DNA from: an uncultured Eubacteriales bacterium
GTDB lineage: Bacteria > Bacillota > Clostridia > Christensenellales > Aristaeellaceae
Direction: 5' to 3'
NCBI GenBank assembly: GCA_902795275.1
Contig: CADBKQ010000006.1
Location: forward strand, 79,356 to 143,355
Length of the DNA: 64,000 nucleotides
Made by a program: the position numbers and the translations under genes. Positions 38,271 to 46,142 of the stretch are shown here, piece by piece (position 1 is the first letter of the stretch; each line of letters begins with the position of its first letter). The notes under the pieces are model-generated. The model was not told the origin of the DNA and did no database searches. It saw nothing but the letters and a program-made list of their open reading frames with translations.

Positions 38271-38618
38271 TTACCCTTTCTGAATCCACTTTTCCCATTC
38301 TTTTTCGTCCGCGCCCAGGGTGACCTGTTCGCCGTTGCGCACGATGGGTGTGCGTAAAAAGCGGGGGTTCTCCGCCAGCGTTTCCAGGATATATTGGGGG
38401 TCGTCGTTATAGCAGATGGGATGGCTGAGGGCTTCCGGGTTTTTCCTGTCCACCAGGTTCTCCGCGCCCAGCCGCCGGGCGAACAATTGCAGCTCCCGCG
38501 CGCCCAGCTTATGCTTTTTCAGATCCAGCAGCTGATAGGGGATGCGGCGCTCCTTAAAGAACCGCTCCGCCTTCTGCGTATCAAAATTCTTTTTCAGGGC
38601 ATAGATCTGGATGTTCAT
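38271..38618 (-). CDS. ArsC/Spx-family thioredoxin-fold protein without catalytic cysteine
   Basis: A 115-residue arsenate-reductase-like protein: IQIYALKKNFDTQKAERFFK, LDLKKHKLGARELQLFARRL, and NPRFLRTPIVRNG with the typical cis-proline region. At the usual cysteine position of the first motif there is asparagine (KKNFDT), so it should not be a classical arsenate reductase. The ATG at 38618 overlaps the rsfS stop. Confidence 0.83.
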   Translation of the reverse strand: MNIQIYALKKNFDTQKAERFFKERRIPYQLLDLKKHKLGARELQLFARRLGAENLVDRKNPEALSHPICYNDDPQYILETLAENPRFLRTPIVRNGEQVTLGADEKEWEKWIQKG

Positions 38619-38998
38619 GCCTGGGGCTGCTCCGTCTTTTCTTCTTCCTCCATGAAGGGGAGGGGCACCTTGTTCTCCCCGTCCGCCCAGAGGCGTTCCA
38701 GGTGATAGAACTTCCGGGCTTCGGGATGGAAGATGTGCACCAGCACCGTGCCGTAGTCCAACACGATCCACTGGCCCTCCTGCTGCCCTTCCTTCGCCCG
38801 CAGCGCCACGCCCTCCATGGCCAGCGCGTCGTCCACGTCGTCGGCCAGGGCTTTGACCTGCAGGGAGGAGCGGCCCGTGGCGATGACCATATAATCGGTA
38901 ATCACCGTCAGGTGAGACACGCGCAGCACGGTGATGTCCGCCGCCTTCTTATCGTACAGAATCCGGGCAATGCGCAGGGCCAATCCGTTGTTTTCCAT
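38615..38998 (-). CDS. rsfS: Ribosome silencing factor RsfS
   Basis: A 127-residue RsfS/YbeB/Iojap protein that binds uL14 and blocks subunit joining in starvation. Family motifs are DITVLRVSHLTVITDYMVIA, TGRSSLQVKALADDV and WIVLDYGTVLVHIFHPEAR followed by FYHLERLW. A short acidic tail follows. It lies directly downstream of nadD-yqeK, the standard Bacillota order. Confidence 0.95.
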   Translation of the reverse strand: MENNGLALRIARILYDKKAADITVLRVSHLTVITDYMVIATGRSSLQVKALADDVDDALAMEGVALRAKEGQQEGQWIVLDYGTVLVHIFHPEARKFYHLERLWADGENKVPLPFMEEEEKTEQPQA

Positions 38999-39034
38999 CT
39001 GTTTACCTCCTTGTTTGTTATTTGAACGATTCCA

Positions 39035-40207
39035 TTATTTTTTCAATAAACCGAGCAACCGACGATCTTCATCGGTTAATATACTCTCCAGATACTGCTT
39101 CGTTTTCAGCGAATCGGCGTCGAAGGCCCGTCCGCTTCCTTCCACATATTCCTGGGTCAGTTCCAGGGAACGGTACACCGCCGCCGCCAAAGAACGGTTG
39201 CACAGCGCGCGCAGCTCTTTCAGCCCATGGTAATCTTCCCTGCCTTCCTCCGTCGCGTCGGCCACAAAAATGCACATTTCCAGCTTCGTCATGCCGGGCC
39301 GCCCTACCGTGTGGCTGCGGATGGCGTTCAACACTTCCTCGTCCCGGATGTGAAATTCCGTCTTTGCCAGATACGCTCCCACCGGCGCGTGGAGCAGCGC
39401 CCCGGATGAAAGCACCGTTTCATCGTCGGTCAAATGCTGTTCCCGGGCGATTCTGTTCATGTCCTTCAGGCTCATGCCCTTGGCGCAGTCGTGCAGCAGT
39501 GCCGCCAGGGCGCAGCGCTGGACGGGCAAACTGTGAATCGCCGCCAGCCGCACCGCTTCCTTCCGCACGCCCAGGGTATGCTGGAAACGCTTGGGGCTCA
39601 TCATGGTTTTGAGCCGCGGGGTAAAATCCTCCTGGTACAATCCTCGCTCCGCCATATAGCACAGCACTTTGGGGTTCAGCCCCGGCGCGTCCTGGTACCG
39701 GGCGGTCTGGCTGCGGATAAAGGTGGCGGAATACGGGGTGCTGAACGCGGGCAGCATGTTAACCTTCGCTCCGGCCTGCCGCGCCTTTTCCAGCGCTTCG
39801 TCCGTGTTCACGCCGCTGCGGGGAAAGATCAGAAATTCACACTGGGAAAACAGCTTCTCCTTTTCTTTCCAATAGGGCAGGCTTGGCAGCTTATCCGCGC
39901 CTAAAATCAGCGTAAAGGAAGCGCGGGGAAATTCTTTTTTCAAGGGAGCCAGGGTATCGGCGGTATAGGCGACGCCGGGTTTTGTTCCGGCTTTGGAAAG
40001 GAAAAAACGGGCATACCCTTCGATGGCCAGGGCGCACATGTTCATGCGGTCGCCGGCGGAAGCCTCAGGCTCCCGGTGGGCAGGCTGGGCCATGGGCAGG
40101 AAAACCACGCCGTCCAGGCCGCCGCGCATCAGCGCTTCCTTGGCCAGCGCAATGTGTCCCTCATGAATTGGATCAAACGTTCCGCCCAGCACGCCCATTT
40201 TCTGCAA
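39035..40207 (-). CDS. nadD: NadD-YqeK fusion: nicotinate-nucleotide adenylyltransferase plus HD phosphohydrolase
   Basis: A 390-residue bifunctional protein. Residues 1-195 are NadD, which makes deamido-NAD from nicotinate mononucleotide: GVLGGTFDPIHEGHIALA carries the nucleotide-binding HxGH, and PYSATFIRSQ corresponds to the ISxTxxR motif. Residues about 200-385 are a YqeK-type HD domain: FQHTLGVRKEAVRLA, AALLHDCAKG and the later AIRSHTVGRPGMTKLE. YqeK hydrolyses diadenosine tetraphosphate symmetrically. In Bacillus these are two adjacent genes. The TTG at 40207 has the best-spaced AGGAG; an ATG at 40198 is the alternative. Confidence 0.93.
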   Translation of the reverse strand: MQKMGVLGGTFDPIHEGHIALAKEALMRGGLDGVVFLPMAQPAHREPEASAGDRMNMCALAIEGYARFFLSKAGTKPGVAYTADTLAPLKKEFPRASFTLILGADKLPSLPYWKEKEKLFSQCEFLIFPRSGVNTDEALEKARQAGAKVNMLPAFSTPYSATFIRSQTARYQDAPGLNPKVLCYMAERGLYQEDFTPRLKTMMSPKRFQHTLGVRKEAVRLAAIHSLPVQRCALAALLHDCAKGMSLKDMNRIAREQHLTDDETVLSSGALLHAPVGAYLAKTEFHIRDEEVLNAIRSHTVGRPGMTKLEMCIFVADATEEGREDYHGLKELRALCNRSLAAAVYRSLELTQEYVEGSGRAFDADSLKTKQYLESILTDEDRRLLGLLKK

Positions 40208-40273
40208 ATTCGATCATCTCCTGTCCATATTATACAACAAATTGGGCATTCTGAAAAGAGGGAGGAAGCCAAA

Positions 40274-41131
40274 ATGCAAGATTATTTCCGCCGTTCCAGG
40301 CTTGGAATGGCCATGGACAGCCTGGGGTTTCATGTTTTCACGTTCATTTTGAGCAACTTTTGGTTCACTTTGCTCTGGGGCCTGCAAATTTCTTCTCTGG
40401 CCGCGGGCGCGGCGCTGTACTGCATGATCGTGATTCTGCGCAAAAAAGTGCGGGACGACCACGTGACCCGCAGGGAAGCCCAGCTTCGGGCAGCCATCGG
40501 CGGGGAACTGGCGCTGGACCGGCTGCTGCTTACCGCCCCGGAGAAAGCGAACTTTGAAATCGCCATGCTGCTGTCGCTGCGGGAACCGCTGACGCTGATT
40601 CAGGCGGGCGAAAACGGCGTGCTGTGCGCGAGGAAGGGAAAAAAGTGGCTGGTATCCTTCTTGCAGGCGCCCCGGGACAGCGGCGTCAGCCCGGCGGACG
40701 TGCTGAAATTGCAGCGGGAGATCCGTCTGCTGAACGCTGACAGCGGGCTGCTGTGCGTCTGCGGGAAAGTGTCGGCGGAGGCGGCGAAGCAGGCGGACCG
40801 CGCCCCGGCCGTCTTCTTCCTGGAACGCGAAAAGCTGATCGCCATGCTGGGCAGCGCCAACCCTGCCACCGACAGCCAGCTGGTAGCCCTGGGAAGAAGC
40901 AGAAAAAAAGCCGCGCCCTCGCATTGGCTACGGCTGATTCTGCATCCCTCCCGCGGCAGGCGCTATGCCTGCTACGGCGCGCTGCTGCTGGGGATGTACC
41001 TGCTGACCCACCTGTTTTACTACGCCGTTCCCGGCCTCGCGTGCGTTTCCCTCGCCGCCGCCTGCCGTTGCGTCAGGCGTGGGGAATCGGCCTTCCCGGA
41101 CGGAAGCTGGACAGGGCAGGATGTCCCTTGA
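40274..41131 (+). CDS. Membrane protein of unknown function (285 aa)
   Basis: Two hydrophobic helices near residues 15-60 lead to a cytoplasmic domain (about 65-210; LTLIQAGENGVLCARKGKKW, LLCVCGKVSAEAAKQADRAP) that vaguely resembles a restriction-endonuclease-like alpha/beta fold. Two more helices lie near the C-terminus. I know no described function. The ATG at 40274 follows GGGAGG; the longer upstream frame is rejected. The gene is divergent from nadD and ends at a terminator. Confidence 0.75.
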   Translation: MQDYFRRSRLGMAMDSLGFHVFTFILSNFWFTLLWGLQISSLAAGAALYCMIVILRKKVRDDHVTRREAQLRAAIGGELALDRLLLTAPEKANFEIAMLLSLREPLTLIQAGENGVLCARKGKKWLVSFLQAPRDSGVSPADVLKLQREIRLLNADSGLLCVCGKVSAEAAKQADRAPAVFFLEREKLIAMLGSANPATDSQLVALGRSRKKAAPSHWLRLILHPSRGRRYACYGALLLGMYLLTHLFYYAVPGLACVSLAAACRCVRRGESAFPDGSWTGQDVP

Positions 41132-41162
41132 ATCTTCTTCCGAATTCACAATTGTCAGGAAC

Positions 41163-41184
41163 GCCGCGCTGGGCGGCCTTTTTC
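41163..41184 (+). terminator. Terminator after the 40.3-41.1 kb membrane protein
   Basis: GCCGC-GCTGG-GCGGC hairpin followed by CTTTTTCC, between converging genes. Confidence 0.65.
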
Positions 41185-41739
41185 CTATTCCTCCACGCCC
41201 ACCAGTTTCACCATCGTCGGCTCCGCTCCAAGCGCCGGGATGATCTTCTCCATCAGGTCGGCTGTTTTGAATCGAATCGAGCTGGTGTTCTCGCAGGGGT
41301 GGCAGCCGAACATTTCTTCCTTCAGCACATCTTCATCGATCACAAGCCGGACGCGATGTTCCTTGTCGTTCATCAGCCCCAGCACGGATACGCTTCCGGG
41401 ATGGACGTCCAGAAGCTGCTCCATAAAGGACTCCTCCGCAAAGGAAAGCCTGCTGATCCCCATCTGTTTGGATAATTCCTTGGTCTTGAAAGGCTTGTCT
41501 CCGGGCATGATGAGCAGATAAAAGCTGGTTTTCTGGCGGTTGCAAAGGAACAGGTTTTTGCAGATGTGAACGCCGAGGATCGCATCAACCGTTGCGCAGA
41601 CCTCCATGGTCGTCGCGGGCTGATCCGGGTGATCCGTGCGGTCGAAGTCCACGCCCAGCTTATCCAGGAAAGCGTATGCCCTGATTTCTCTGTCGCTCCG
41701 TCCCGTCCTGTCGGTCGGGGAGCCGTGCAGCAATTCCAT
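41185..41739 (-). CDS. ProX/YbaK-type aminoacyl-tRNA deacylase
   Basis: A 184-residue trans-editing hydrolase, probably acting on mischarged Ala- or Cys-tRNA(Pro). The YbaK/ProX fold shows as FDRTDHPDQPATTMEVCATV, KNLFLCNRQKTSFYLLIMPG, the central KTKELSKQMGISRLSFAEES, and PGSVSVLGLMNDKEHRVRLV with the family GxVxPxG-like loop. A single gene. Confidence 0.88.
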   Translation of the reverse strand: MELLHGSPTDRTGRSDREIRAYAFLDKLGVDFDRTDHPDQPATTMEVCATVDAILGVHICKNLFLCNRQKTSFYLLIMPGDKPFKTKELSKQMGISRLSFAEESFMEQLLDVHPGSVSVLGLMNDKEHRVRLVIDEDVLKEEMFGCHPCENTSSIRFKTADLMEKIIPALGAEPTMVKLVGVEE

Positions 41740-41873
41740 ATTCTGATCCTCTCATTTTTTTCTCTCGGCGCGTTTCAGCGTCTCCATGCCATGGCATCTG
41801 TCCGCCTGCGCCGGCGTACCGCTTCCGGCCCTGACATTTTACAGGATTTTTGAAAACTGCGCAAGAGGCTGAA

Positions 41874-41907
41874 AGAAAAAGCCAGGCGCTGTGAAGTACG
41901 CCCGGCT
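41874..41907 (-). terminator. Terminator downstream of the cyclic-di-GMP operon
   Basis: On the minus strand, AGCCGGGCG/CGCCTGGCT followed by TTTTTCTTTC. It lies in the gap 41740-42060, which holds nothing else recognisable, and ends the operon about 150 bases after its last stop codon. Confidence 0.6.
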
Positions 41908-42060
41908 TTTCCGAAAGGAATAGGAAAAGGGAAACAATTCATGATTATCATATCATAACGTTCAGTTTTTTGCAAGAGGGAAAACAAAATATTTCCTCAC
42001 CTCGACCTTGCCTCCGGCCGAACGATACGCTGCGTCGGATGGACAGGGCGTATACGGCGA

Positions 42061-43299
42061 TCACTGCTTTGGGGCTTCTTCCGGACAATAAAACTTGTAG
42101 ACCCCTTTTCTTTCCCTTTTCACGTCGTACAGCGCCTTATCCGCGGCCCGATAGAGGGCGTCAAAGGTGTTCCCATTCTCCGGATACAGGGCGATGCCGA
42201 TGGAAATCGACACGCCGCCAATCTCCTGAAACGCCGCGCGAACCTGCTCCTGAAACCGCTCAACGGAGCGGCAGGCGGCGTCCCGATCCGCAATATCCCG
42301 GAGAAACACCATAAACTCATCGCCGCCGGTGCGTCCGGTAACGTCCATGACGCGGAAATTCGTCCTGATGATTTTGGCAATGTCGATCAGCACGCTGTCG
42401 CCGACGGCATGCCCCTGGGAATCGTTCACGCCCTTGAAGTTATCCACGTCGATCATCATCAGCGCCCCGCGCTCCCAGCCCTTTTGCCCCTGCTCCAGCG
42501 TCAGGCGGATATGGTTTTCCGTCGTTCGCCTGTTCAGCAATTCCGTCAGCGGGTCAATCTGGGAGCGTTTCTCCAGCTCCATTTTCAGCATATGCTGTTC
42601 GGTCACGTTATTGATGAGCGCGATAATCCCGCTGATTTTTCCGTTCCTGTCGTACACGGGCCGTTTGATCAGCTCCAGGAATTCGTCGGCCCCGTCTGAT
42701 TTTTCCTCAATAATATAGTTTGTTCCCTTGCCGGTTCTCAGGATCTCCCGATCCGCCTCCATAGCCCTTTGGGCGTTCTGCTTATCCTTTCGGATCTCCA
42801 GGTCGGTTTTCCCGCGGATAGACCAGTTGGGATCGTCAGAATGATAGAGATGATGCCAGATCTGCGTGGAGAACACGTACCGCCCCTCCGCGTCTTTAAG
42901 GAAAATATTGGATGGCAGCTGCTTGAGCATCCGTTCCATTTCGTGGAACGTGACGGAATCGGAAGCGCGGATGGCGTTGCCGATCCTTTTCAGCAGCAGC
43001 GGAGCCGGGCACGGCAGCTGAATCAAGTCAAAAAAGCCCCGCTCCAGCCAGGCGGCGTCCTGTTCCTCCGGCAGGCGGAACGTCAGGCCCAGGATGGGAA
43101 TATTGGTGAAAGAAGCGTGCTCCTTCAGCTGTTCGGCAATCAGAAGCCCCTGTTCTTCCGCGTGATCAATATCCACAAGCACAGCGGCGATATAATCCCA
43201 TGCGGAAGGAACCTGCGCGCGCACCTTATACGCTGCGGAGAGGATGGAGCAGAGCTGTTCGCCTCCCTGCGGCATGATCACCACAATTTCATTCATCAA
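42061..43299 (-). CDS. Receiver-like, PAS and GGDEF protein
   Basis: A 412-residue predicted diguanylate cyclase. Residues 1-115 resemble a response-regulator receiver with VLVDIDHAEEQG in place of a normal phosphorylation site, so phosphotransfer is uncertain. A PAS domain spans about 120-240 (LPSNIFLKDAEGRYVFSTQI, GTNYIIEEKS). The GGDEF domain has DPLTELLNRRTTENHI, DVDNFKGVNDSQGHAVGD and TGGDEF at about residue 325, and should be active. Last gene of the four-gene signalling operon, 42 bases after the previous stop. Confidence 0.9.
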   Translation of the reverse strand: MMNEIVVIMPQGGEQLCSILSAAYKVRAQVPSAWDYIAAVLVDIDHAEEQGLLIAEQLKEHASFTNIPILGLTFRLPEEQDAAWLERGFFDLIQLPCPAPLLLKRIGNAIRASDSVTFHEMERMLKQLPSNIFLKDAEGRYVFSTQIWHHLYHSDDPNWSIRGKTDLEIRKDKQNAQRAMEADREILRTGKGTNYIIEEKSDGADEFLELIKRPVYDRNGKISGIIALINNVTEQHMLKMELEKRSQIDPLTELLNRRTTENHIRLTLEQGQKGWERGALMMIDVDNFKGVNDSQGHAVGDSVLIDIAKIIRTNFRVMDVTGRTGGDEFMVFLRDIADRDAACRSVERFQEQVRAAFQEIGGVSISIGIALYPENGNTFDALYRAADKALYDVKRERKGVYKFYCPEEAPKQ

Positions 43300-43341
43300 A
43301 GCAACACACTCCTTTCACGGCTCCAGCGGGGCGGGCATGCC

Positions 43342-45330
43342 TTATGCCTCTGTGTATGTCACCGCACAGTAGCCGGGGCGAAGAATCTGGCGGGCGGAAA
43401 CGTGAAACCGCTTTCCGCTCAGGGGGTCTTCATAATCATATTCAACCACTTCATTATCCAGCGCCGCGCGCTTGATGTTGCGGAACCACGCCTCTTCGAT
43501 GAAGGGATAAAGCTCCCTGACCTTATGCCCTACAACCTCTTCGGGCGGCAGTCCGCCGTACTCCGTATATTTGCGGTTGACGTAGATGATTTCCGCGTCG
43601 TACAGCTCGCTGTGCTCCGCGTGGGTCACACGGTAAACACTGTAGGAAAGGGGAAGATCATCGAAAAGAAAGAAGTCCTCCTTCACGGGCGTCGGCCTTC
43701 CGTTCTTCCGGGCCTTCTTTTCCGTGCGCACCATATGCGCCAGCAGCAGAAATGCCAGCACCAGGCCAAGCGCAATGACGGCAAAACCGATATTCTGCCT
43801 GAACAAATCGATCCTGCTGATTCTTGCGTCCTCCGTGAAATAGCGCGTCAGCGCCGCGTTGACGGTGGACGAGGGCACCACGCCCGTGGTTTTGGCCAGG
43901 ATAGAATAGAGAACCGTGTCCTTCCGATTCACTGCGAAGCAGTAATTCATCTCCACGCCGGTGGACCAGGTGGTCAGGCGGTACTTTTCGCACAGCTTCG
44001 CGATGTTGTTGTAGCGGTAGTTGCTGATCAAAAGGCAATCCGCCTGCCCGTCCGCGACGGCTTTCAGGCAGGCCTGCGTATCGGCGTAATAAATCGCGCG
44101 CCAATCGGGAAAATGATCCAGCAGAAACATGTCGTAGTTGGGGTTGTCCGCATTCACCGCGACCGTCACCCGCTCTTTTTTCGCAAAGGTTTTCCGGTCT
44201 GTCTCCCGGATGACCGCGGACATATCCGTGCGCATCAGGGCCTGGGTGATGAACACGCCGCGCACCTCTCCGTCATAGTCGGTGAGGTTGGCCGGGAATA
44301 CGCAGTCCACCTCGCCCCTTTTCAGCGCCTCCATGGCGGCTGCGGACGTGGGATAGCAGACGGGTTCAAAGCGCAGCTGGGCGTTTTCCAGGCAATCGGA
44401 GGCGACTGCCAGATAGTCTTTCAGCGCGCCGGTCAGTTCCCCCGTGGCCGGGTCTTTCGCGCAGAAAGCTAAATAGTTGTCCTGATAGCCGACCCGGATC
44501 GCCCCGTGCGTTTCGAGCCATGCGTTCTCCTCGGCGCTGAGGTAGTAATTCAGGCTGGTGGTTTGCAGATACTTGGCGTACAGCGTTTGGTTAAAATACT
44601 GGTTCTCGTCCCGGACCCTGCTCATGGCGTTGTTCAGTTCAAACAGGATTTCGGGACGGGATGCGGTGACGGCGAAGAATAAGTCGGAGGCGCCGATCTC
44701 GCACACCGGCACGGCGTTCTTTTGATCGTGAAACCCGGCCGGGGCCACATACAGGTCGATTTCGCCCCGGTTGAGCTTGGTGATATTCTCTTCCTCCGTC
44801 CCCGTCATTTCCACCAGCTCTGCCCGGACGCCGTTCGCTTCCGCCCAATCACGGAAAAACCCGGCCTGGACGCTGCCCTGATTCACGCCGACCTTTTTCC
44901 CGCTGAAGGTGGAATAATCGTCCGACGTGATTTCCCTGTTGCCCGGCGCGACGAAAAGGTAATACTCCTCCGCGCCCATGGGAAGGGAGGAATACAGGAT
45001 CTTTCCCGCCCGCTCCTGTGTATAGGACACGTCGCTCAGCAGGTCGATCCTGCCGTCCATGAGCATTTGCAGCAGCTCCGGCCAGCTTCCTTCCACATAT
45101 TCATAGGTCCAGCCGGTGTAAGCGGCGATCTTTTGCTGGTAGTCATAGCCGTAGCCGGAGCGCCGTCCGAGCTGGTCCGTGATATTGAACGGGGATTCAA
45201 ACCAGCCCACGCGCACGGTTTTCGCTGCCTGCGCGGAGGCGCGGGGCGGCGGCAAAAGCCCTGCCAGCAGGAGCAGGAAGAGCAGGAACGCCGCGATCCG
45301 CGGGGTTCGGTGGTGGAATGTCGGTTTCAT
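43342..45330 (-). CDS. Membrane sensor with two SBP_bac_3 domains and a PAS domain, no output domain
   Basis: A 662-residue protein. A signal peptide or anchor (AAFLLFLLLLAGLLPP) precedes two tandem amino-acid-binding-type SBP_bac_3 domains at about 38-260 (VRVGWFESPFNITDQLGRRS) and 285-510 (IRVGYQDNYLAFCAKD). One helix (IGFAVIALGLVLAFLLLAHM) leads to a cytoplasmic PAS domain (YDAEIIYVNRKYTEYGGLPP) that ends the protein. Related sensors continue into GGDEF, EAL or kinase domains; here none follows. The signal may pass to the GGDEF proteins encoded on either side. Confidence 0.87.
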   Translation of the reverse strand: MKPTFHHRTPRIAAFLLFLLLLAGLLPPPRASAQAAKTVRVGWFESPFNITDQLGRRSGYGYDYQQKIAAYTGWTYEYVEGSWPELLQMLMDGRIDLLSDVSYTQERAGKILYSSLPMGAEEYYLFVAPGNREITSDDYSTFSGKKVGVNQGSVQAGFFRDWAEANGVRAELVEMTGTEEENITKLNRGEIDLYVAPAGFHDQKNAVPVCEIGASDLFFAVTASRPEILFELNNAMSRVRDENQYFNQTLYAKYLQTTSLNYYLSAEENAWLETHGAIRVGYQDNYLAFCAKDPATGELTGALKDYLAVASDCLENAQLRFEPVCYPTSAAAMEALKRGEVDCVFPANLTDYDGEVRGVFITQALMRTDMSAVIRETDRKTFAKKERVTVAVNADNPNYDMFLLDHFPDWRAIYYADTQACLKAVADGQADCLLISNYRYNNIAKLCEKYRLTTWSTGVEMNYCFAVNRKDTVLYSILAKTTGVVPSSTVNAALTRYFTEDARISRIDLFRQNIGFAVIALGLVLAFLLLAHMVRTEKKARKNGRPTPVKEDFFLFDDLPLSYSVYRVTHAEHSELYDAEIIYVNRKYTEYGGLPPEEVVGHKVRELYPFIEEAWFRNIKRAALDNEVVEYDYEDPLSGKRFHVSARQILRPGYCAVTYTEA

Positions 45331-45362
45331 TTTTTCCCCTCCGGGTCCGGAACCCGATCCGC

Positions 45363-45992
45363 TTATTTCGCCCCTTTCCGGGCGCGCTTGTTGTCGTACA
45401 TGATTTCATCCGCCCGCCGGATCACGTCGTTTACCTGATGATCCGTCTGCGGGTCGTACACGGCGATGCCCATGGCGATATGCGCCTGCTCCCATTGGTT
45501 TTTCGCCGCGGCGCTCAGTTCGGCCATGGAGCTGTTGAACTGCTGAATGAGCGCGTCCCTGTTCTGCAAATCATCGTTCTGGAGAATCACGGAAAATTCG
45601 TCCCCGCCGATGCGGAATACCGGGCTGTGCTGAAAAACGCGGCAGATCAGGCGGCTCGCCGTCTTGAGGTAAATATCGCCTTTCTCATGGCCATACTTAT
45701 CGTTGATCGTCTTGAGGTTGTCGCAGTCAAATACGCCCACCGCAAAGGCCATCTGGCCCTTCTCCTCCTCCAGCCGATGCTGCAGATCCTGGTCAATGCG
45801 GTAATAATATGTAAGCACGCCGTTGGTCTTGGACGCCATTTCATCAAAGCATTTCCCCACGCGCTCCATATGGCGCGCGAGCCCCTCGTCGTCCAGCCCG
45901 TCCAGATCCGCTTCCACGAAGGCCGCCACCTTCCGGACGGATTTTGGACGCTGTTGAAATAGTAGTCCAGGTTCCTTTCCCCGGTCTCGCAC
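45363..45992 (-). pseudogene. GGDEF diguanylate cyclase, C-terminal part (frameshifted)
   Basis: Contains a helical linker and a complete GGDEF domain (FDCDNLKTINDKYGHEKGD, FRIGGDEFSVIL, AMGIAVYDP). In frame its N-terminal side reads RPKSVRKVAAFVEADLDGL. The matching membrane N-terminus lies in another frame at 45647-46108. The two join if the A4 run on the minus strand (plus-strand T4 at 45942-45945) had one more base: FNSVQ then continues as KSVRKV. As it stands there is no good start codon in this frame. Confidence 0.8.
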
Positions 45993-46108
45993 AGCAGCAG
46001 CAGGAGCTGATCGGATTTCTGATGCTCCGTGCCGCGGATAAAGACCACGCTGAGCAGGGCCATGCTGGTCACGATGATGATGATGACGCAGACTGTCAGC
46101 AGGGTCAT
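45647..46108 (-). pseudogene. GGDEF diguanylate cyclase, membrane N-terminal part (frameshifted)
   Basis: The useful part is residues 1-55: RTRMTLLTVCVIIIIVTSM, a membrane helix, then a short extracytoplasmic stretch ending ERNLDYYFNSVQ. After the homopolymer at 45942-45945 the frame goes wrong. The start is unclear: the ATG at 46108 has no good ribosome site, whereas GGAGGGAAAGGAA upstream serves an ATG in another frame whose 13-codon reading ends exactly at 46108 (ATGA). A second lesion near the start is possible. Confidence 0.6.
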
Positions 46109-46142
46109 TCTTGTCCGTAACGAATCATGCTTCGCATCGTCT

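Noticed and set aside
38271..38771. Long start at 38771 for the ArsC-like gene
   Set aside because: The extra 51 codons lie within rsfS in another frame; the ATG at 38618 gives the family N-terminus and an ATGA overlap.
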